Source of the DNA: Pelobates cultripes | Lineage: Eukaryota; Chordata; Amphibia; Anura; Pelobatidae | Length of the DNA: 64,000 nt | Reading direction: 5' to 3' | Assembly (NCBI GenBank): GCA_933207985.1 | Contig: OW240921.1 | Coordinates: forward strand, 98,983,046 to 99,047,045 | In this document: piece by piece, positions 21,721 to 34,357 of the stretch | How the letters are laid out: each line of letters starts with the position of its first letter | Position numbering within the stretch: position 1 is the first letter of the stretch | Translations under genes and position numbers: made by a program | The notes under the pieces: generated by a model | What the model was told of the DNA's origin: nothing | The model's database searches: none | What the model saw: only the letters and a program-made list of their open reading frames with translations

Positions 21721-22225
21721 TTAAAGGACCACTCTAGGCACCCAGACCACTTCAGCTTAATGAAGTGGTCTGGGTGCCAGGTCCTTCTAGGGTTAACCCA
21801 TTTTTTCATAATTATAGCAGTTTCAGAGAAACTGCTATAATTATGAATGGGTTAAGCCTTCCCCCTAATCCTCTAGTGGCTGTCTCATTGACAGCCACTA
21901 GAGGCGCTTGCGTGCTTCTCACTGTGATTTTCACAGTGAGAGCACGCCAAGCGTCCATAGGAAAGCATTGTAAATGCTTTCCTATGAGATCGGCTGAATG
22001 CGCCGCGCAGCTCTTCGCGCGTGCAAGCATTCAGCCGGCGGGGCGTAACGGAGGCGGAGAGGAGGAGGAGAGCTCTCCACCCAGCGCTGGAAAAAGGTAA
22101 GTTTAAACCCCTTTTCCCCTTTCCAGAGCCGGGCGGGAGGGGGTCCCTGAGGGTGGGGGCACCCTCAGGGCACTATAGTGCCAGGAAAACGAGTATGTTT
22201 TCCTGGCACTATAGTGGTCCTTTAA
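21721..22225. mobile_element. TTAA-flanked MITE made of consecutive hairpins
   Basis: The left end is TTAAAGGACCACTCTAGG and the right end is CACTATAGTGGTCCTTTAA; TTAA is at 21721-21724 and 22222-22225, giving 505 bp. The interior is a series of short inverted repeats in tandem: CACCCAGACCACTTC/GAAGTGGTCTGGGTG, CAGTTTC/GAAACTG, CTAGTGGCTGTC/GACAGCCACTAG, TCACTGTG/CACAGTGA, AGGAAAGCATT/AATGCTTTCCT, CCCTGAGGGTG/CACCCTCAGGG and GCCAGGAAAAC/GTTTTCCTGGC. piggyBac-like mobilisation is inferred from TTAA. Confidence 0.85.
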
Positions 22226-22520
22226 GCGGGCCAGGTGGACCGCTACACCTTATGTTTCATCCTCTGTTTCTTGTATATAGCTATCTATATTTTCTGTCAG
22301 CACCAATTTATTTCTCTCACCATTCTAGTAATTAATTGTACCCCAATGGGTTAACTGGATTCTGATGAAATTTTTTGAATTTTCATACATCATCAGTGAC
22401 ATCACAGAACCTCACTCTCATTTTGTTCACTCTCCAGTCAGGCTTTTACAACACGTTATTTAAACATCTTTTCTACCTTTGCAATTTGTCTTGATAAACG
22501 TTCGGGGGGACCTAAATGTC
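22226..22520. other. no recognised feature
   Basis: Short unremarkable stretch between the MITE and the hAT terminus. Confidence 0.5.
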
Positions 22521-22837
22521 CACTAGTGATGTCGCGAACCCGAAATTTTCGGTTCGCGAACGGCGAACGCGAACTTCCGCAAATGTTCGCGAACCGGCGA
22601 ACCGCCCGAAACGCCATTGACTTCAATGGGGAGGCGAATTTTAAAACACACAGGGACTCTTTCTGGCCACAATAGGGATGGAAAAGTTGTTTCAAGGGGA
22701 CTAACACCTGGACTGTGGCATGCCGGAGGGGGATCCATGGCAAAACTCCCATGGAAAATTACACAGTTGATACAGAGTCTGGTTTTAATCCATAAAGGGC
22801 AGAAATCACCTAACATTCCTAAATCACAATCAATATG

Positions 22838-23161
22838 GATTGACACCTGACATATGACATATTGACACCTTGACATATGGATTGACACCTGTCCTCAGAG
22901 CCCTGATGCACACGGACACAGAGCAGAATAGAGACTGGTCCCCCTACATAGGGTCACTTGGCAAATATGGATTGACACCTGTCCTAAGGATCCCTGATAC
23001 ACACTGACACAGAGCAGAATAGGGACTGTTCCCCCTACATCGGGTCACTTGGCAGATATGGATTGACACCTGTCCTAAGGTTCCCTGATACACACTGACA
23101 CAGAGCAGAATAGGGACTGGTCCCCTACATCGGGTCACTTGGCAGATATGGATTGACACCT
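22838..23161. repeat. 90-91 bp tandem repeat in hAT 3' region
   Basis: GATTGACACCT recurs at 22838, 22880, 22970, 23061 and 23151; the last three intervals are 90-91 bp. Each unit contains CTGATACACACTGACACAGA and CGGGTCACTTGGCAGATATG. The same unit reappears at 26215-26412, so nested DNA split one array. Confidence 0.9.
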
Positions 23162-24148
<987 letters not shown>

Positions 24149-26082
24149 TGGTGTGTTTAGTATTGTTCTGATCAGTTTAATACCTTCCGCGTCTCCTATC
24201 AGTGGACGTGTATATGGCAGCCATTTTAGAAACCGTACACCTGGGACCCGAGCAAGGTCACCTCGTTCAACAGGCGACAACATTTGTCCCTGGAAAACTA
24301 TCCTGGACATTCTGTACAATTTGTATGGATATGGCAGTGATTTCTGCAACAGGGAGATGGAAGAAGATGCTTGGTCGGTCCTCTTAATTCAAATTTGGGG
24401 CACTGCGCGGTCAAGCTAATGTGCCACCAGATAGGAGTGGTGTGTTTAGTATTGTTCTGATCAGTTTAATACCTTCCACGTCTCCTATCAGTGGTCGGGT
24501 ACACGCACAGATTTTGTAACAGGAGATGGAAGAGGCTTGGTCGGTCCTCTTACTGCAAATTTGGGCACTATGCCGTCAAGCTAATGTGACAATTGTAGAT
24601 AGGAGTGGTGTGTTTAGTATTGTTCTGATCAGTTTAATACCTTCCACGCCTCCATCAGTGGTCGTGTACACGGCATTGATTTTTGTAACAGGGAGATGGA
24701 AGAAGAGGCTTGGTCGGTCCTCTTACTGCAAATTTGGGGCACTGCGCGGTCTAGCTAATGCGACACCAGATAGGAGTGGTGTGTTTAGTATTGTTCTGAT
24801 CAGTTTAATACCTTCCGCGTCTCCTATCAGTGGTCGTGTACACGGCACTGATTTTTGTAACAGGGAGATGGAAGAAGAGGCTTGGTCGGTCCTCTTACTG
24901 CAAATTTGGGGCACTGCGCGGTCAAGCTAATGTGACACCAGATAGGAGTGGTGTGTTTAGTATTGTTCTGATCAGTTTAATAATTTCCATCGCCTCCTAT
25001 CAGTGGTCGTACACGGCATTGATTTTTTGTAACAGGGAGATGGAAGAAGAGGCTTTGTCTGTCCTCTTACTGCAAATTTGGGGCACTGCGCGGTCAAGCT
25101 AATGTGACACCAGATAGGAGTGGTGTGTTTAGTATTGTTCTGATCAGTTTAATACCTTCCACGCCTCCTATCAGTGGTCGTGTACACGGCATTGATTTTT
25201 GTAACAGGGAGATGGAAGAAGAGGCTTGGTCGGTCCTCTTACTGCAAATTTGGGGCACTGCGCGGTCAAGCTAATGTGACACCAGATAGGAGAGGAGTGT
25301 TTAGTACTATTTTTATCAGTTTAATACCTGTGTGAGAAATGCTTTTCAGCCGCTTCTAATCTTAAGCATCATTTGAGGAGCCATACAGGAGAGAAACCTT
25401 ATTAGTGGTGTGTTTGGTATTGTTCTGATCAGTTTAATACCTTCCGCATCTCCTATCAGTGGACGTGTATATGGCAGCCATTTTAGGAACCGTACACCTG
25501 GGACCCGAGCAAGGTCACCTCGTTCAACAGGCGACAACATTTGTCCCTGGAAAACTATCCTGACATTCTGTACAATTTGTATGGATATGGCAGTGATTTC
25601 TGTAACAGGGAGATGGAAGAAGATGCTTGGTCGGTCCTCTTAATTCAAATTTGGGGCACTGCGCGGTCAAGCTAATGTGCTACCAGATAGGAGTGGTGTG
25701 TTTAGTATTGTTCTGATCAGTTTAATACCTTCCGCGTCTCCTATCAGTGGTCGTGTACACGGCATTGATTTTTGTAACAGGGGTATGGAAGAAGAGGCTT
25801 GGTCGGTCCTCTTACTGCAAATTTGGGGCACTGCGCGGTCAAGCTAATGTGCCACCAGATAGGAGTGGTGTGTTTAGTATTGTTCTGATCAGTTTAATAC
25901 CTTCCGCGTCTCCTATCAGTGGTCGCGTACACGGCATTGATTTTTGTAACAGGGAGATGGAAGAAGAGGCTTGGTCGGTCCTCTTACTGCAAATTTGGGG
26001 CACTGCGCGGTCAAGCCAATGTGACACCAGATAGGAGTGGGAGGTTTAGGCAATTATTTTTATCAGCTTCTATCACCCAAGA
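24149..26082. repeat. satellite-like array, 169-174 bp monomers in a higher-order pattern with zinc-finger boundaries
   Basis: GTGTGTTTAGTATTGTTCTGATCAGTTTAAT recurs (shown here by position only) at about 24152, 24439, 24608, 24779, 24953, 25124, a variant at 25296, then 25411, 25696, 25868, a variant at 26041, and 26157. Ordinary spacing is 169-174 bp. The first monomer after each zinc-finger copy is about 285 bp because it carries an extra ~115 bp containing ACCTGGGACCCGAGCAAGG. The block finger + long monomer + ordinary monomers is thus repeated, once with six and once with three monomers. Confidence 0.85.
25330..25405 (+). pseudogene. C2H2 zinc-finger fragment (copy 2)
   Basis: This repeats the finger of copy 1 from [10 protein letters not shown] through TGEKPY and the same TAG, but the first Cys pair is lost because the preceding bases are satellite sequence. 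It is nearly identical to copy 1 over its length, so the amplification is recent relative to the other elements here. Confidence 0.75.
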
Positions 26083-26154
26083 GGAAATGCTTTTCAGTCA
26101 TTTCTAATCTTAAAGCATCATTTGAGGAGCCATACAGGAGAGAAACCTTATTAG
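26083..26154 (+). pseudogene. C2H2 zinc-finger fragment (copy 3, frameshifted)
   Basis: KCFS.ISN-like codons with TCA for GCC, then an extra A (TTAAAGCATC) that shifts the frame before [11 protein letters not shown] and TAG. This is the most diverged of the three copies. Confidence 0.7.
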
Positions 26155-26157
26155 TGG

Positions 26158-26412
26158 TGTGTTTAGTATTGTTCTGATCAGTTTAATACCTTCCAAGGCT
26201 CCTATCAGTGGTCCTGATACACTGACACAGAGCAGAATAGGAATGTTAATCAACATCGGGTCACTTGGCAGATATGGATTGACACCTGTCCTCAGAGCCC
26301 TGATACACACTGACACAGATCAGAATAGGGAATGTTACCCCAACATAGGTCACTCTTGGCAGATATGGATTGACACCTGTCCTATGATCCCTGATACACA
26401 CTGATACACACC
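26158..26412. repeat. array tail and resumption of the 90 bp hAT repeat
   Basis: One partial satellite monomer (26158-26212) is followed by two to three units with GATTGACACCTGTCC at about 26278 and 26366, as in 22838-23161. Confidence 0.8.
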
Positions 26413-26880
26413 TAATTGAATGTATAGACATTTTTAGCAGCTCCTGGCCCGAACACCTGACCCACATAGGAGCCGTAATAGACCGGATTAGGGAGTCCGG
26501 ACTGACCCTAAAGCCCAGTAAGTGCCATATAGGAACGTGTAAAAACCTCCCAAAGATAGTAGTATGGGCCCCAGAATGTGAACAGGCCTTCCAACAGCTC
26601 AAGACGGCGCTCATTAAATCACCTGTACTTTCTTCTCCTGATCCAACTAAACACTTTCTCGTCTATACAGACGCTTCTATGCTTGGATTGGGAGCAGTAC
26701 TGAGCCAAGTCGGAGCAGATGGTGGCGAGCAACCCGGGGCTTATCTAAGCCGTAAACTTTTGCACAGCTAAGTATATTCACTGCCATTGAAAAGGAGTGC
26801 ATAGCGGTGGTGTGGGCCCTCAAAAAGCTGCAACCTACTTGTATGGACAACCGCTTACCTTACTCACAGATCACAACAAA
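26413..26880 (+). pseudogene. Ty3/gypsy pol fragment: RT C-terminus and RNase H, internally deleted
   Basis: The translation begins ECIDIFSSSWPEHL and GLTLKPSKC, the RT region just after the catalytic box. It then passes at about 26540 directly to WAPECEQAFQQLK and FLVYTDASMLGLGAVLSQ (RNase H first Asp), AYLSRKLL and, after a frame break near 26765, ECIAVVWALKKL and LTLLTDHN. The connection domain normally lying between KCHIG-type and W-x-x-ECE-x-AF motifs, about 60 residues, is missing. There is no integrase and no LTR. It is Metaviridae-type retrotransposon debris inserted in the hAT repeat. Confidence 0.8.
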
Positions 26881-26924
26881 TTTGGGGCACTGCGCGTGCA
26901 ATCTAATGTGCCACCAGATAGGAG

Positions 26925-27680
26925 TGGTGTGTTTAGTACTATTGTTATCAGTTTAATCACTGTTACGCCCCCTATCCGTTGATGTGGAGCAAGACGCAGC
27001 AGCAGAAGAGGACTAAGCCGAGGAGGTTATGGAAGAGGATGGAGTAGGAGGAGGTGGCAGCGTACTGGCAGAGTACACGCTGTAGGGCTGACACACCCGC
27101 TTTGAGACAACTAACTGCTATTCAATCTATAACAGTGAAAAAAAAATTTGTTTTAAATCCAAGCTATTGTGACAACTACAGTGAGTGAGTGGTGTGTTTA
27201 GTACTACAGCACAGTTTAATCACTGTTACGCTCATCCGCTGATGTGGAGCAAGACGCAGCAGCAGAAGAGGACTAAGCCGAGGAGGTTATGGAAGAGGAT
27301 GGAGTAGAAGGAGTAGAGGAGGTGGCAGCGTACTGGCAGAGTACACGCTTTAGGGCTGACACACCTGCTTGAAGATAACTAACTGCTATTCAATCTATAA
27401 CAGTGAAAAAAATTGTTTTAAATCTGAAGTATTGTGACACCAGTGAGTGAGTGGTGGTTTAGTACTATTGTTATCAGTTTAATCACTGTTTCCCCTATCC
27501 GCTGATGTGGAGCAAGACGCAGCAGCAGAAGAGGACTAAGCCGAGGAGGTTATGGAAGAGGATGGAGTAGGAGGAGTAGAGGAGGTGGCAGCGTACTGGC
27601 AGAGTACACGCTGTAGGGCTGACACACCCGCTTTGAGACAACTAACTGCTATTCAATCTATAACTGATGTTTGTTTTACA
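26925..27680. repeat. ~260 bp tandem repeat, three units, carrying a piece of hAT coding DNA
   Basis: GATGTGGAGCAAGACGCAGC occurs at 26981, 27241 and 27503. Each unit holds the ~95 bp stretch through GAGGTTATGGAAGAGGATGG and ends in CAACTAACTGCTATTCAATC. The same stretch, slightly diverged, lies inside the transposase region at 29524-29620, in the same orientation. Confidence 0.9.
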
Positions 27681-27822
27681 GGCAGAAAGTGCCCTAAAAG
27701 ATGGCGGCTTGAAACCTAGTTGGTGGCGGATCAGTCACGCAAGTCAACAGGCATTCAGAGCTAAAATACAGCAGCGTGTGGACCATTTTTAGCCCAAGGC
27801 AGCTCATCTCATCAGGCCTTTT

Positions 27823-30241
27823 TTAATCTAATGTATCGCCCAGTGTCAGTCCCTTCGGGATCCATCCCTCATTCATCTTAATAAAGGTGAGGTAATCTAG
27901 ACTTTTTTGACCTAGGCCACTTCTCTTCTCAGTGACAATACCTCCTGCTGCACTGAAGGTCCTTTCTGACAGGACACTTGAAGCGGGGCAGGCCAGAAGT
28001 TCTATCGCAAATTGGGATAGCTCAGGCCAGCTGCGGTCAAGCCTGCACACCCAGTAGTCATAAGGGGTCACCCGCCTCCTCAGAGTGTCGATATCTGCAG
28101 TTAAGGCGCAGGTAGTCTGCTACCTGTCGGTCGAAGTCGCCTGAGGGTGGATCCCGGCGGTTGTATGAGCGTAGGGACTTAAAAAGGTCTGCATGTCTCC
28201 ATCAACAACATCGCCTCTAAAGCGCCCTGTCCTTGCCGGCGTGGTCATGGGAGTGAGGAGGATGACTTCACCTTCCCCTGTTAGATTCCCGCTGTGACAT
28301 CACCCTTATACGCTTTCGTGTAAAGCATACTTTTCAATTCTATTTTGCAAATGCTGCATCCTTTCATACTTGTTGTAATTTGGTAACATTTCCGCCACTT
28401 TCTGCTTATACCGGGGGTCTAGTAGCGTGGACACCCAGTACAGGTCGTTCTCCTTCAGCCTTTTTATACGAGGGTCCCTCAACAGGCACTACAGCATGAA
28501 AGACCCCATTTGCACAAGGTTGGATGCCGAGCTACTCATTTCCCGTTCCTCCTCCTCACTGATGTCAATGAAGGTATTTTCTTCCCCCAGCCACGTACAA
28601 CACCACAGGTACCAGATAGGTGACAACGAGCACCCTGGGATGCCTGTTGTGGTTGGTCTTGCTCCTCCTCTTCCTCCTCCTCAAAGCCACATTCCTCCTC
28701 TGACTCCTCTTCCTCACAATCCTCTTCCAGCGCTGCCGCAGGTCCAGCAAGCGATGCTGATAAGGCTGTTTCTGGAGGTGATGGTGACCACAACTCTTCC
28801 TCTTCCTCTTCACGCTCATCTACGGCCTGATCCAGCACTCTTCGCAGGGCACGCTCCAGGAAGAAAACAAATGGTATGATGTCACTGATGGTGCCTTCGT
28901 GCGACTGACTAAATTTGTCACCTCCTCAAAAGGACGCATGAGCCTACAGGCATTGCGCATGAGCGTCCAGTAACGTGGCAAAAAAATTCCCAGCTCCCCA
29001 GAGGCTGTCCTAGCACCCCCGTCATACAAATATTCATTAACGGCTTTTTCTTGTTGGAGCAGGCGGTCGAACATTAGGAGTGTTGAATTCCAACGTGTCG
29101 GGCTGTCGCAAATCAAGCGCCTCACTGGCATGTTGTTTCGTCGCTGGATATCGGCAAAGTGAGCCATGGCCGTGTAGGAACGCCTGAAATGGCCACACAC
29201 CTTCCTGGCCTGCTTCAGGATGTCCTGTAAGCCTATGTACTTATGCACAAAGCGTTGTACGATCAGATTACACACATGTGCCATGCACGCACATGTGACA
29301 ACTTGCCCAACTTCAATGCCGCTAACAAATTTGTTCCGTTGTCACAAACCACTTTGCTGATATCCAGTCGCTGCGGAGTCAGCCACTTTTCCACCTGTGC
29401 TGCTCATGGCGGACAGGAGTGCTTGTCCGGGTGTGACTTCTGCCAAGCAAGTCAAAACCCAAGACGGCGGACACTGTCAGATCCGGATGTGGAATAGTAC
29501 CTGGGGAGCTGGGGGTGTGCCGCTGATGTGGAGCAAGACGAGCAGCAGAAGTTATTATGACTCAGCCGCAGGAGGTTATGGGAAGAGGATGGAGTAGGAG
29601 GAGTAGAGGAGGCAGCAGGACTGCCTGCAAGTCAGGGCGGTGTCACCAACTCCTCTGCAGAGCCATGCATTCCCATGCTTGGCAGCAGTCAGCAGGTTTA
29701 CCCACGCGCAGTGTAGGTGATATACCTGCCCTGACCATGCTTTGCAGACCAGGTATCAGTGGTCAAATGGACCCTTGCCCCAACACTGTGTGTCAGAGAT
29801 GCTATTACCTTTTGCACAATTGAGTACAGGTTGGGGATTGCCTTTTGCGAAAAGTAATTTCGGCCGGGTACCTTCCACTGCGGTGTCCCAATAGCTACAA
29901 ATTTTTTGAACGCTTCAGACTCCACCAGCTTGTATGGTAAAAGCTGGCGGGCTAAGAGTTCAGTCAAGCCAGCTGTCAGACGCCGGACAAGGGGGTGACT
30001 TTGTGACATTGGCTTCTTACGCTCAAACATGTCCTTGACAGACACCTGACTGTGGGCAGATAAGCAGGAACTGCTCAAGGCGAGAGACGGAGGGGCGGAT
30101 GGTTGAGAGGGGGCAAGGAGGACAGCAGTAGTTAACGTGGCTGAAGATGCTGAACCAGGAGGAGGATGGAGGCTTTGAGTTTGTGTGCTGCTTGTACTTA
30201 TGTGTTGATCCCATAGGCGTTTGTGATGTGCGATCATGTGC
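27823..30241 (-). pseudogene. hAT-family transposase, broken, N-terminus in assembly gap
   Basis: Minus strand from the gap: HMIAHHKRLWDQ (tail of a probable N-terminal zinc-finger/BED region), VSVKDMFERKK, HPLVRRLTAGL, EAFKKFVAIG, NYFSQKAIPNLY, then VHLTTDTWSAKHG (catalytic Asp region, about 29750). After disruptions near 29300-29690 come MAHVCNLIVQRF, CDSPTRWNSTLLMFDRL (the RW block), RYWTLMRNACRLMRPFEEVTN, then an acidic Glu-rich tract (28600-28800). The C-terminus (28071-27823) is ELLACPASSVLSERTFSAAG and IVTEKRSGLG, the hAT dimerisation domain, ending at a stop at 27823. Several frameshifts and stops separate these. It is a cut-and-paste transposase; this copy is inactive. Confidence 0.85.
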
Positions 30242-30341
30242 NNNNNNNNNNNNNNNNNNNNNNNNNNNNNNNNNNNNNNNNNNNNNNNNNNNNNNNNNNN
30301 NNNNNNNNNNNNNNNNNNNNNNNNNNNNNNNNNNNNNNNNN
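30242..30341. other. assembly gap (100 N)
   Basis: Exactly 100 undetermined bases within the hAT transposase; real length unknown. Sequence on the right does not continue the transposase. Confidence 1.
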
Positions 30342-31929
30342 AAAATAAAAAGAAGGACACACTCTTCACACATAAAGCATTTCAGCAAGGTAAAGTGCTG
30401 TAGGTGCCTGGAGTGAACCTAGCCAGAATTGCAAAAATAATCATCATTCACATCAGAATTTTCACTCTCCCAAGTGATCATTAATGGGGCTTTGCCTAGG
30501 ACTACTCTATGTAATAACTTACAACATCACTGACCCCATTCAGATATCTCATTTTTCTCGGTCATTCTAAGTCTTCTGTAATGGACATTTAAAATCATTG
30601 ACCAAGCTAGGTGTCGGTAATAGTTTGCCCATTACTGAGCTAAGCCCAGCTCTGTGGTAGTGGAGATGGGGAGTGGCACCCAGCAGACAAACTGTTTGAC
30701 TCTTTGTAATGGGGGAGCACCTGTGCCCTCCTGGTACCATCACTGATAGTAGTGTACCATAACTGCTGTAGTGGTTATGGTGCACGGCGTGTTCCTTTAA
30801 TCCCCCCTTCTGTATAATGTCTTCAATCTACAATAAATTAAAATGTCGATTTTACATTCATGTTGATCAAGAACCTCATCACGTTTCTGTTCAAATTAAT
30901 GTAATTTTTTTTATTGTCTTACTCATTGTGAACCTGTAAAGCTCTGTAGTATTGTATCTCATTCCTTCAGCCTAACCTGTAGGTTGCATTGATTGGAAGC
31001 AGACAAGATCATTCTGTTGGTCTGTTGGCAGTGATTCCAACCCATTCCTCCAGGCACACCAACATTTTACAATTTAGAATCTCTTGACCACTCTCCCATC
31101 ATCCTCTCTCTTCTTGCTGTTAGCTGAGAGAGTGAGTTCAGGTCAATATGGATAAAATTTCCAGTCTGACCGGGGCCCTGATTAGAGATGCCAATTAGAT
31201 GGCCCTAAAAGTGGAGACCACCCCCAGTTTGTGAGTCCTGGTGTGGCAAGGTCAGCTGCACTGCTAATAGTTTCAACGCTGGCTTGGGAACAACTATTCT
31301 AATGTGTAAAAGTTTAACTCCAGCTGAATTTTATACTTTTTCTTTCCATAATTTAAATGTCTTAATGTGTATATTTTTCCAGGTTCACACACTATTTGTC
31401 GCACAAATAACTTGCAAAAACAATTTAAAAGTTTCATGGAATGCAGCGCCGGCCAACTGCTCCCCAATGATGTCCACTCCTCCATTGTCAGGCTGCGCCA
31501 TGCCCTTCCAAGTCACGGTTCAATCAAATGCTTCTCATAGAAAAGTATTGATGGACCTTTTGCACATGTGTGGTGAATGCCATGAATGCACCAATCAGGT
31601 CCTTCTGAATTTTCGCACAGGACTCACATTAGCCATGCACCTGTACCAGACTAGTGTTATACCAGAGGGAGCAGTAGGGCTAGTAGTACAGCTTTCTAGT
31701 CCTAGCACTATAGAATCCTTTAAATATTATTTTTCTCTGTCTACCAAATTCAAAGTGAATTCAAAGTGAATTTAAAGTAAAGTTAAATCTCAAGGTCCGA
31801 GTTGTAAAACTTCACTAAGTCAGCTATGCTTCCAGTTCTTTTACTTTTGCCTAGAATTACTTAGTAAATAACCCTGTAGGTGTCTAAATTGCTATTACAT
31901 AGATGGCATAGATCCAATAATTTTGATTC
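30342..31929. other. no gene recognised; MITE remnants at the left
   Basis: At 30345-30420 is GGACACACTCTTCACACATA...CAGCAAGG...GGTGCCTGGAGTG, also found near 49948-50000, so it is an interspersed repeat. At 30750-30800 is ACCATAACTGCTGTAGTGGTTATGGT followed by GTTCCTTTAA, a MITE end. The rest holds no supported feature; a 161-codon open stretch at 31284-31769 has no recognisable domain. Confidence 0.5.
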
Positions 31930-32260
31930 ACAAGAAAACATGCATTAACCCCATCCCGAGATCTGGGCACTACCTGGCCCATATACTTACGCTCCTCTGC
32001 GATTGCGATCAGGGGACTTTTGTGATAACCCAGGCGGTCCCCCTGCAGCCAGTCCTAGTCACTGAATCACATGGCTCGAGACGGCTGGATTGCAGGAGAA
32101 AGCCTGGGTTGTTTTCAACAGGTTTCCCCATATATAATAATAATAATTACATAAATATTAGCAAAATACACTTAGAATTTTATTTTATATATATATATAT
32201 ATATATAAGATTTAATTCTAAGTATATTTTGATATTAATTGATATATAATAATAATAATA
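31930..32260. repeat. GC-rich plus AT-palindrome repeat family, copy 4
   Basis: GC-rich body (GATCAGGGGACTTTTGTGA, GGCGGTCCCCCTGCAGCC, ATCACATGGC) followed by a palindrome at about 32163-32240 pairing CAAAATACACTTAGAATT with AATTCTAAGTATATTTTG around TA repeats. Same design as the copies at 4600 and 21006. Confidence 0.5.
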
Positions 32261-32609
32261 ATAATAACAAAGTATTTAGCAAGGAAACTATAATTCATAA
32301 CAGCCCAGCAGAAATAGCAGATAGTTTAATTTGCAAGCTCCATATTTGACCTGTAACGTTCTAAAACCACATAAAACATGCACATGAGGGCACTGTTCTA
32401 CTCGTGGAATATCACAGCATACAAATGTATTTTATTGCAGTAACAGCTAACAGTATTATTGACATTTACAGTTAAAATGCCACGTAGAACTTAAAAATAA
32501 CCAAATGTCTTAATTTCTCACACTTTTTTTAGATTTTATTCTTATTAAATTATATCTTATATAAAGATTTGATGTAACATGAAAGCCATGTTTCTCTCAA
32601 CAAATGTAA

Positions 32610-33260
32610 ATATAATAAGTGTGGGTGGGGGGTGGAGCTTGACCCTGGAGTGTGTGTTTCACGGGCTCCTGACTCCTTGGCCAATTTGGGGGTGCTAATC
32701 TCGGCCAAGGACCAATTCTAACCACTCAAGTGTGCTCCGTGGGTCGGGGTTTCCCGGACAAACAAATAGAAATATTACTTGTGTCCTTACTCCACCGGGA
32801 TCCCGAGCAGTTCTGTAGCTGCCTGTTGTGGTTAGTGTTAGGGAGAGGCGGACGATCTTCCTGCTCACCGTTTACTGTCGCAGAGCAGCAGCGCTCCTAC
32901 CCCTCCCCCCGCCCCCGGACAGGCGGGGGATATCCCGATCCCCACTAGAGTATTTTGAGTAACTTATGCCGCACTTACCTCGCTTCGGGAGTTGCCCCCA
33001 AAACATACTCCAGCCACCTATGACATTTAAGATGGCAGCAGATCTTCATGATACTGGGGGCCGTGCCTCATGCGATTATGTATTGCTGCGTCTAGAGGGG
33101 CACTTTTGGGCTTTCTGGAGAAAACTTCAGGCACGCTGAAAATCATCTCTACTTCAACTGCAGGGAGGTGATCAAAGGTGCAAGGTGCAGGAGAGGAGGG
33201 ATCCCTCATGGAGCAAATCTGCCTTGACATTGCCTCAACACACATGGGCCTGCCCTCCTG
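32610..33260 (+). mobile_element. possible 5' region of an L1-type LINE
   Basis: A GC-rich stretch beginning GGTGGGGGGTGGAGCTTGACC, with TTGGCCAATTTGGGGGTGCTAAT and an AAGATGGCAGCAG start-like context at about 33030. These are reminiscent of amphibian L1 leaders. No ORF1 or ORF2 domain is present, so the call is tentative; it could also be unique GC-rich DNA. Confidence 0.3.
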
Positions 33261-34121
33261 GACCGAAGACGAGCGAGGGGGCCACTATAGACTAGGAATA
33301 CAATTTTGTATTCCTAGCCTATGATTTCCCTTTAAGGGGTTAAATGAACATTTCATGCACCATAACCACTACAGCCCTCTTTAGTGGTTATGATGCCAGG
33401 CGTGCCCCTGCACCCTCACTGGGTAAGTCATAAAATTGTTTTGTGTACGGTTAGACAACTTACCTAGCGTCTACCGCTGCCTTCTCTTGAGCCATACGTT
33501 TCTACAAAGAGCTTTTATTAAGTCCAGTGAAATGATCCATGCATATCGTCCCTTAGAGCCTTTGAATGATACAGTAAATAACAGAATATAATCCACATTG
33601 TAACGTTCAATTACAAAAGCCAGTATCATCTATCTGTAGTTTAACAAGAATCATCACATGGACAAATACATACAATGAAAACAAATATAGGAAAAAAATT
33701 GTAAGTACTTGTTTGTCAAGTGGAATTTAGACAGTATTCCCTTAAAATTATTGCAGGTTATATAGAGCCCATAATGTTTATACAGATAGGGTCCGTATGT
33801 ACATACCCCTCCTACAACACCCTGGGCATTTCAGCCAAACCTTCAAGAGATCTGATTCACTAACTTTCTATGTAATGATACCAAACAATGTGTCATGAAT
33901 GTTATCTAAAATGGAAAATTGCAGACTATTTACTTACTGTGTATCATAAAACATGTCATAAAAAAGGTGTTTACAATTCTCGAAGAGAACATATGCCAAA
34001 ACCAACTAGTTTTGTTATCACGAGTTACCATGAACAGTAAATATTACATTTGGGAGATTTATAGAAAGCTATACACCAGACGGATTGATCCATTGATGCC
34101 CTCCTCCTGAAATGTTCAAAT
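33261..34121. other. small hairpins, otherwise nothing recognised
   Basis: At 33289-33321 ACTAGGAATACAA pairs with TTGTATTCCTAG, followed by CCCTTTAAGG. At 33359-33395 CATAACCACTAC pairs with TAGTGGTTATGATG. These look like scraps of TTAA MITEs. Nothing coding. Confidence 0.5.
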
Positions 34122-34357
34122 TTAAAGGTGACACTTCAAACAGTTGTCTGAAGTGGTCTGGGTGCAGTGTTGCAGGTCCCATAATCCTGCAATGGTAATT
34201 ATTGCTGTTATTAATAAAGGGTTAAATCCACCTCTAGTGGCTGTCTGCTAAACAGCCACTAGAGGGACTTCCAGGTCATTCCGGGCGACGGAAAGGGGGC
34301 ACTATAGGGAGCTATAGCGTTAGGAAACACTATAGGTTCACTATAGGTTCACGTTAA
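34122..34357. mobile_element. degraded TTAA MITE related to the one at 21721
   Basis: TTAAAGGTGACACTTC at the left, TTCACGTTAA at the right, and the shared internal hairpin CTAGTGGCTGTCTGCTAAACAGCCACTAG plus GAAGTGGTCTGGGTG. It has fewer complete hairpins than 21721-22225. Confidence 0.6.

Noticed and set aside
28427..28879. 150-codon open frame on the plus strand
   Set aside because: It is antisense to the hAT transposase and its Glu-rich tract; the minus strand carries the recognisable domains.
31284..31769. 161-codon open frame on the plus strand
   Set aside because: No recognisable domain, ordinary AT-rich composition, no splice or promoter context; an open stretch this long is expected by chance in 64 kb.
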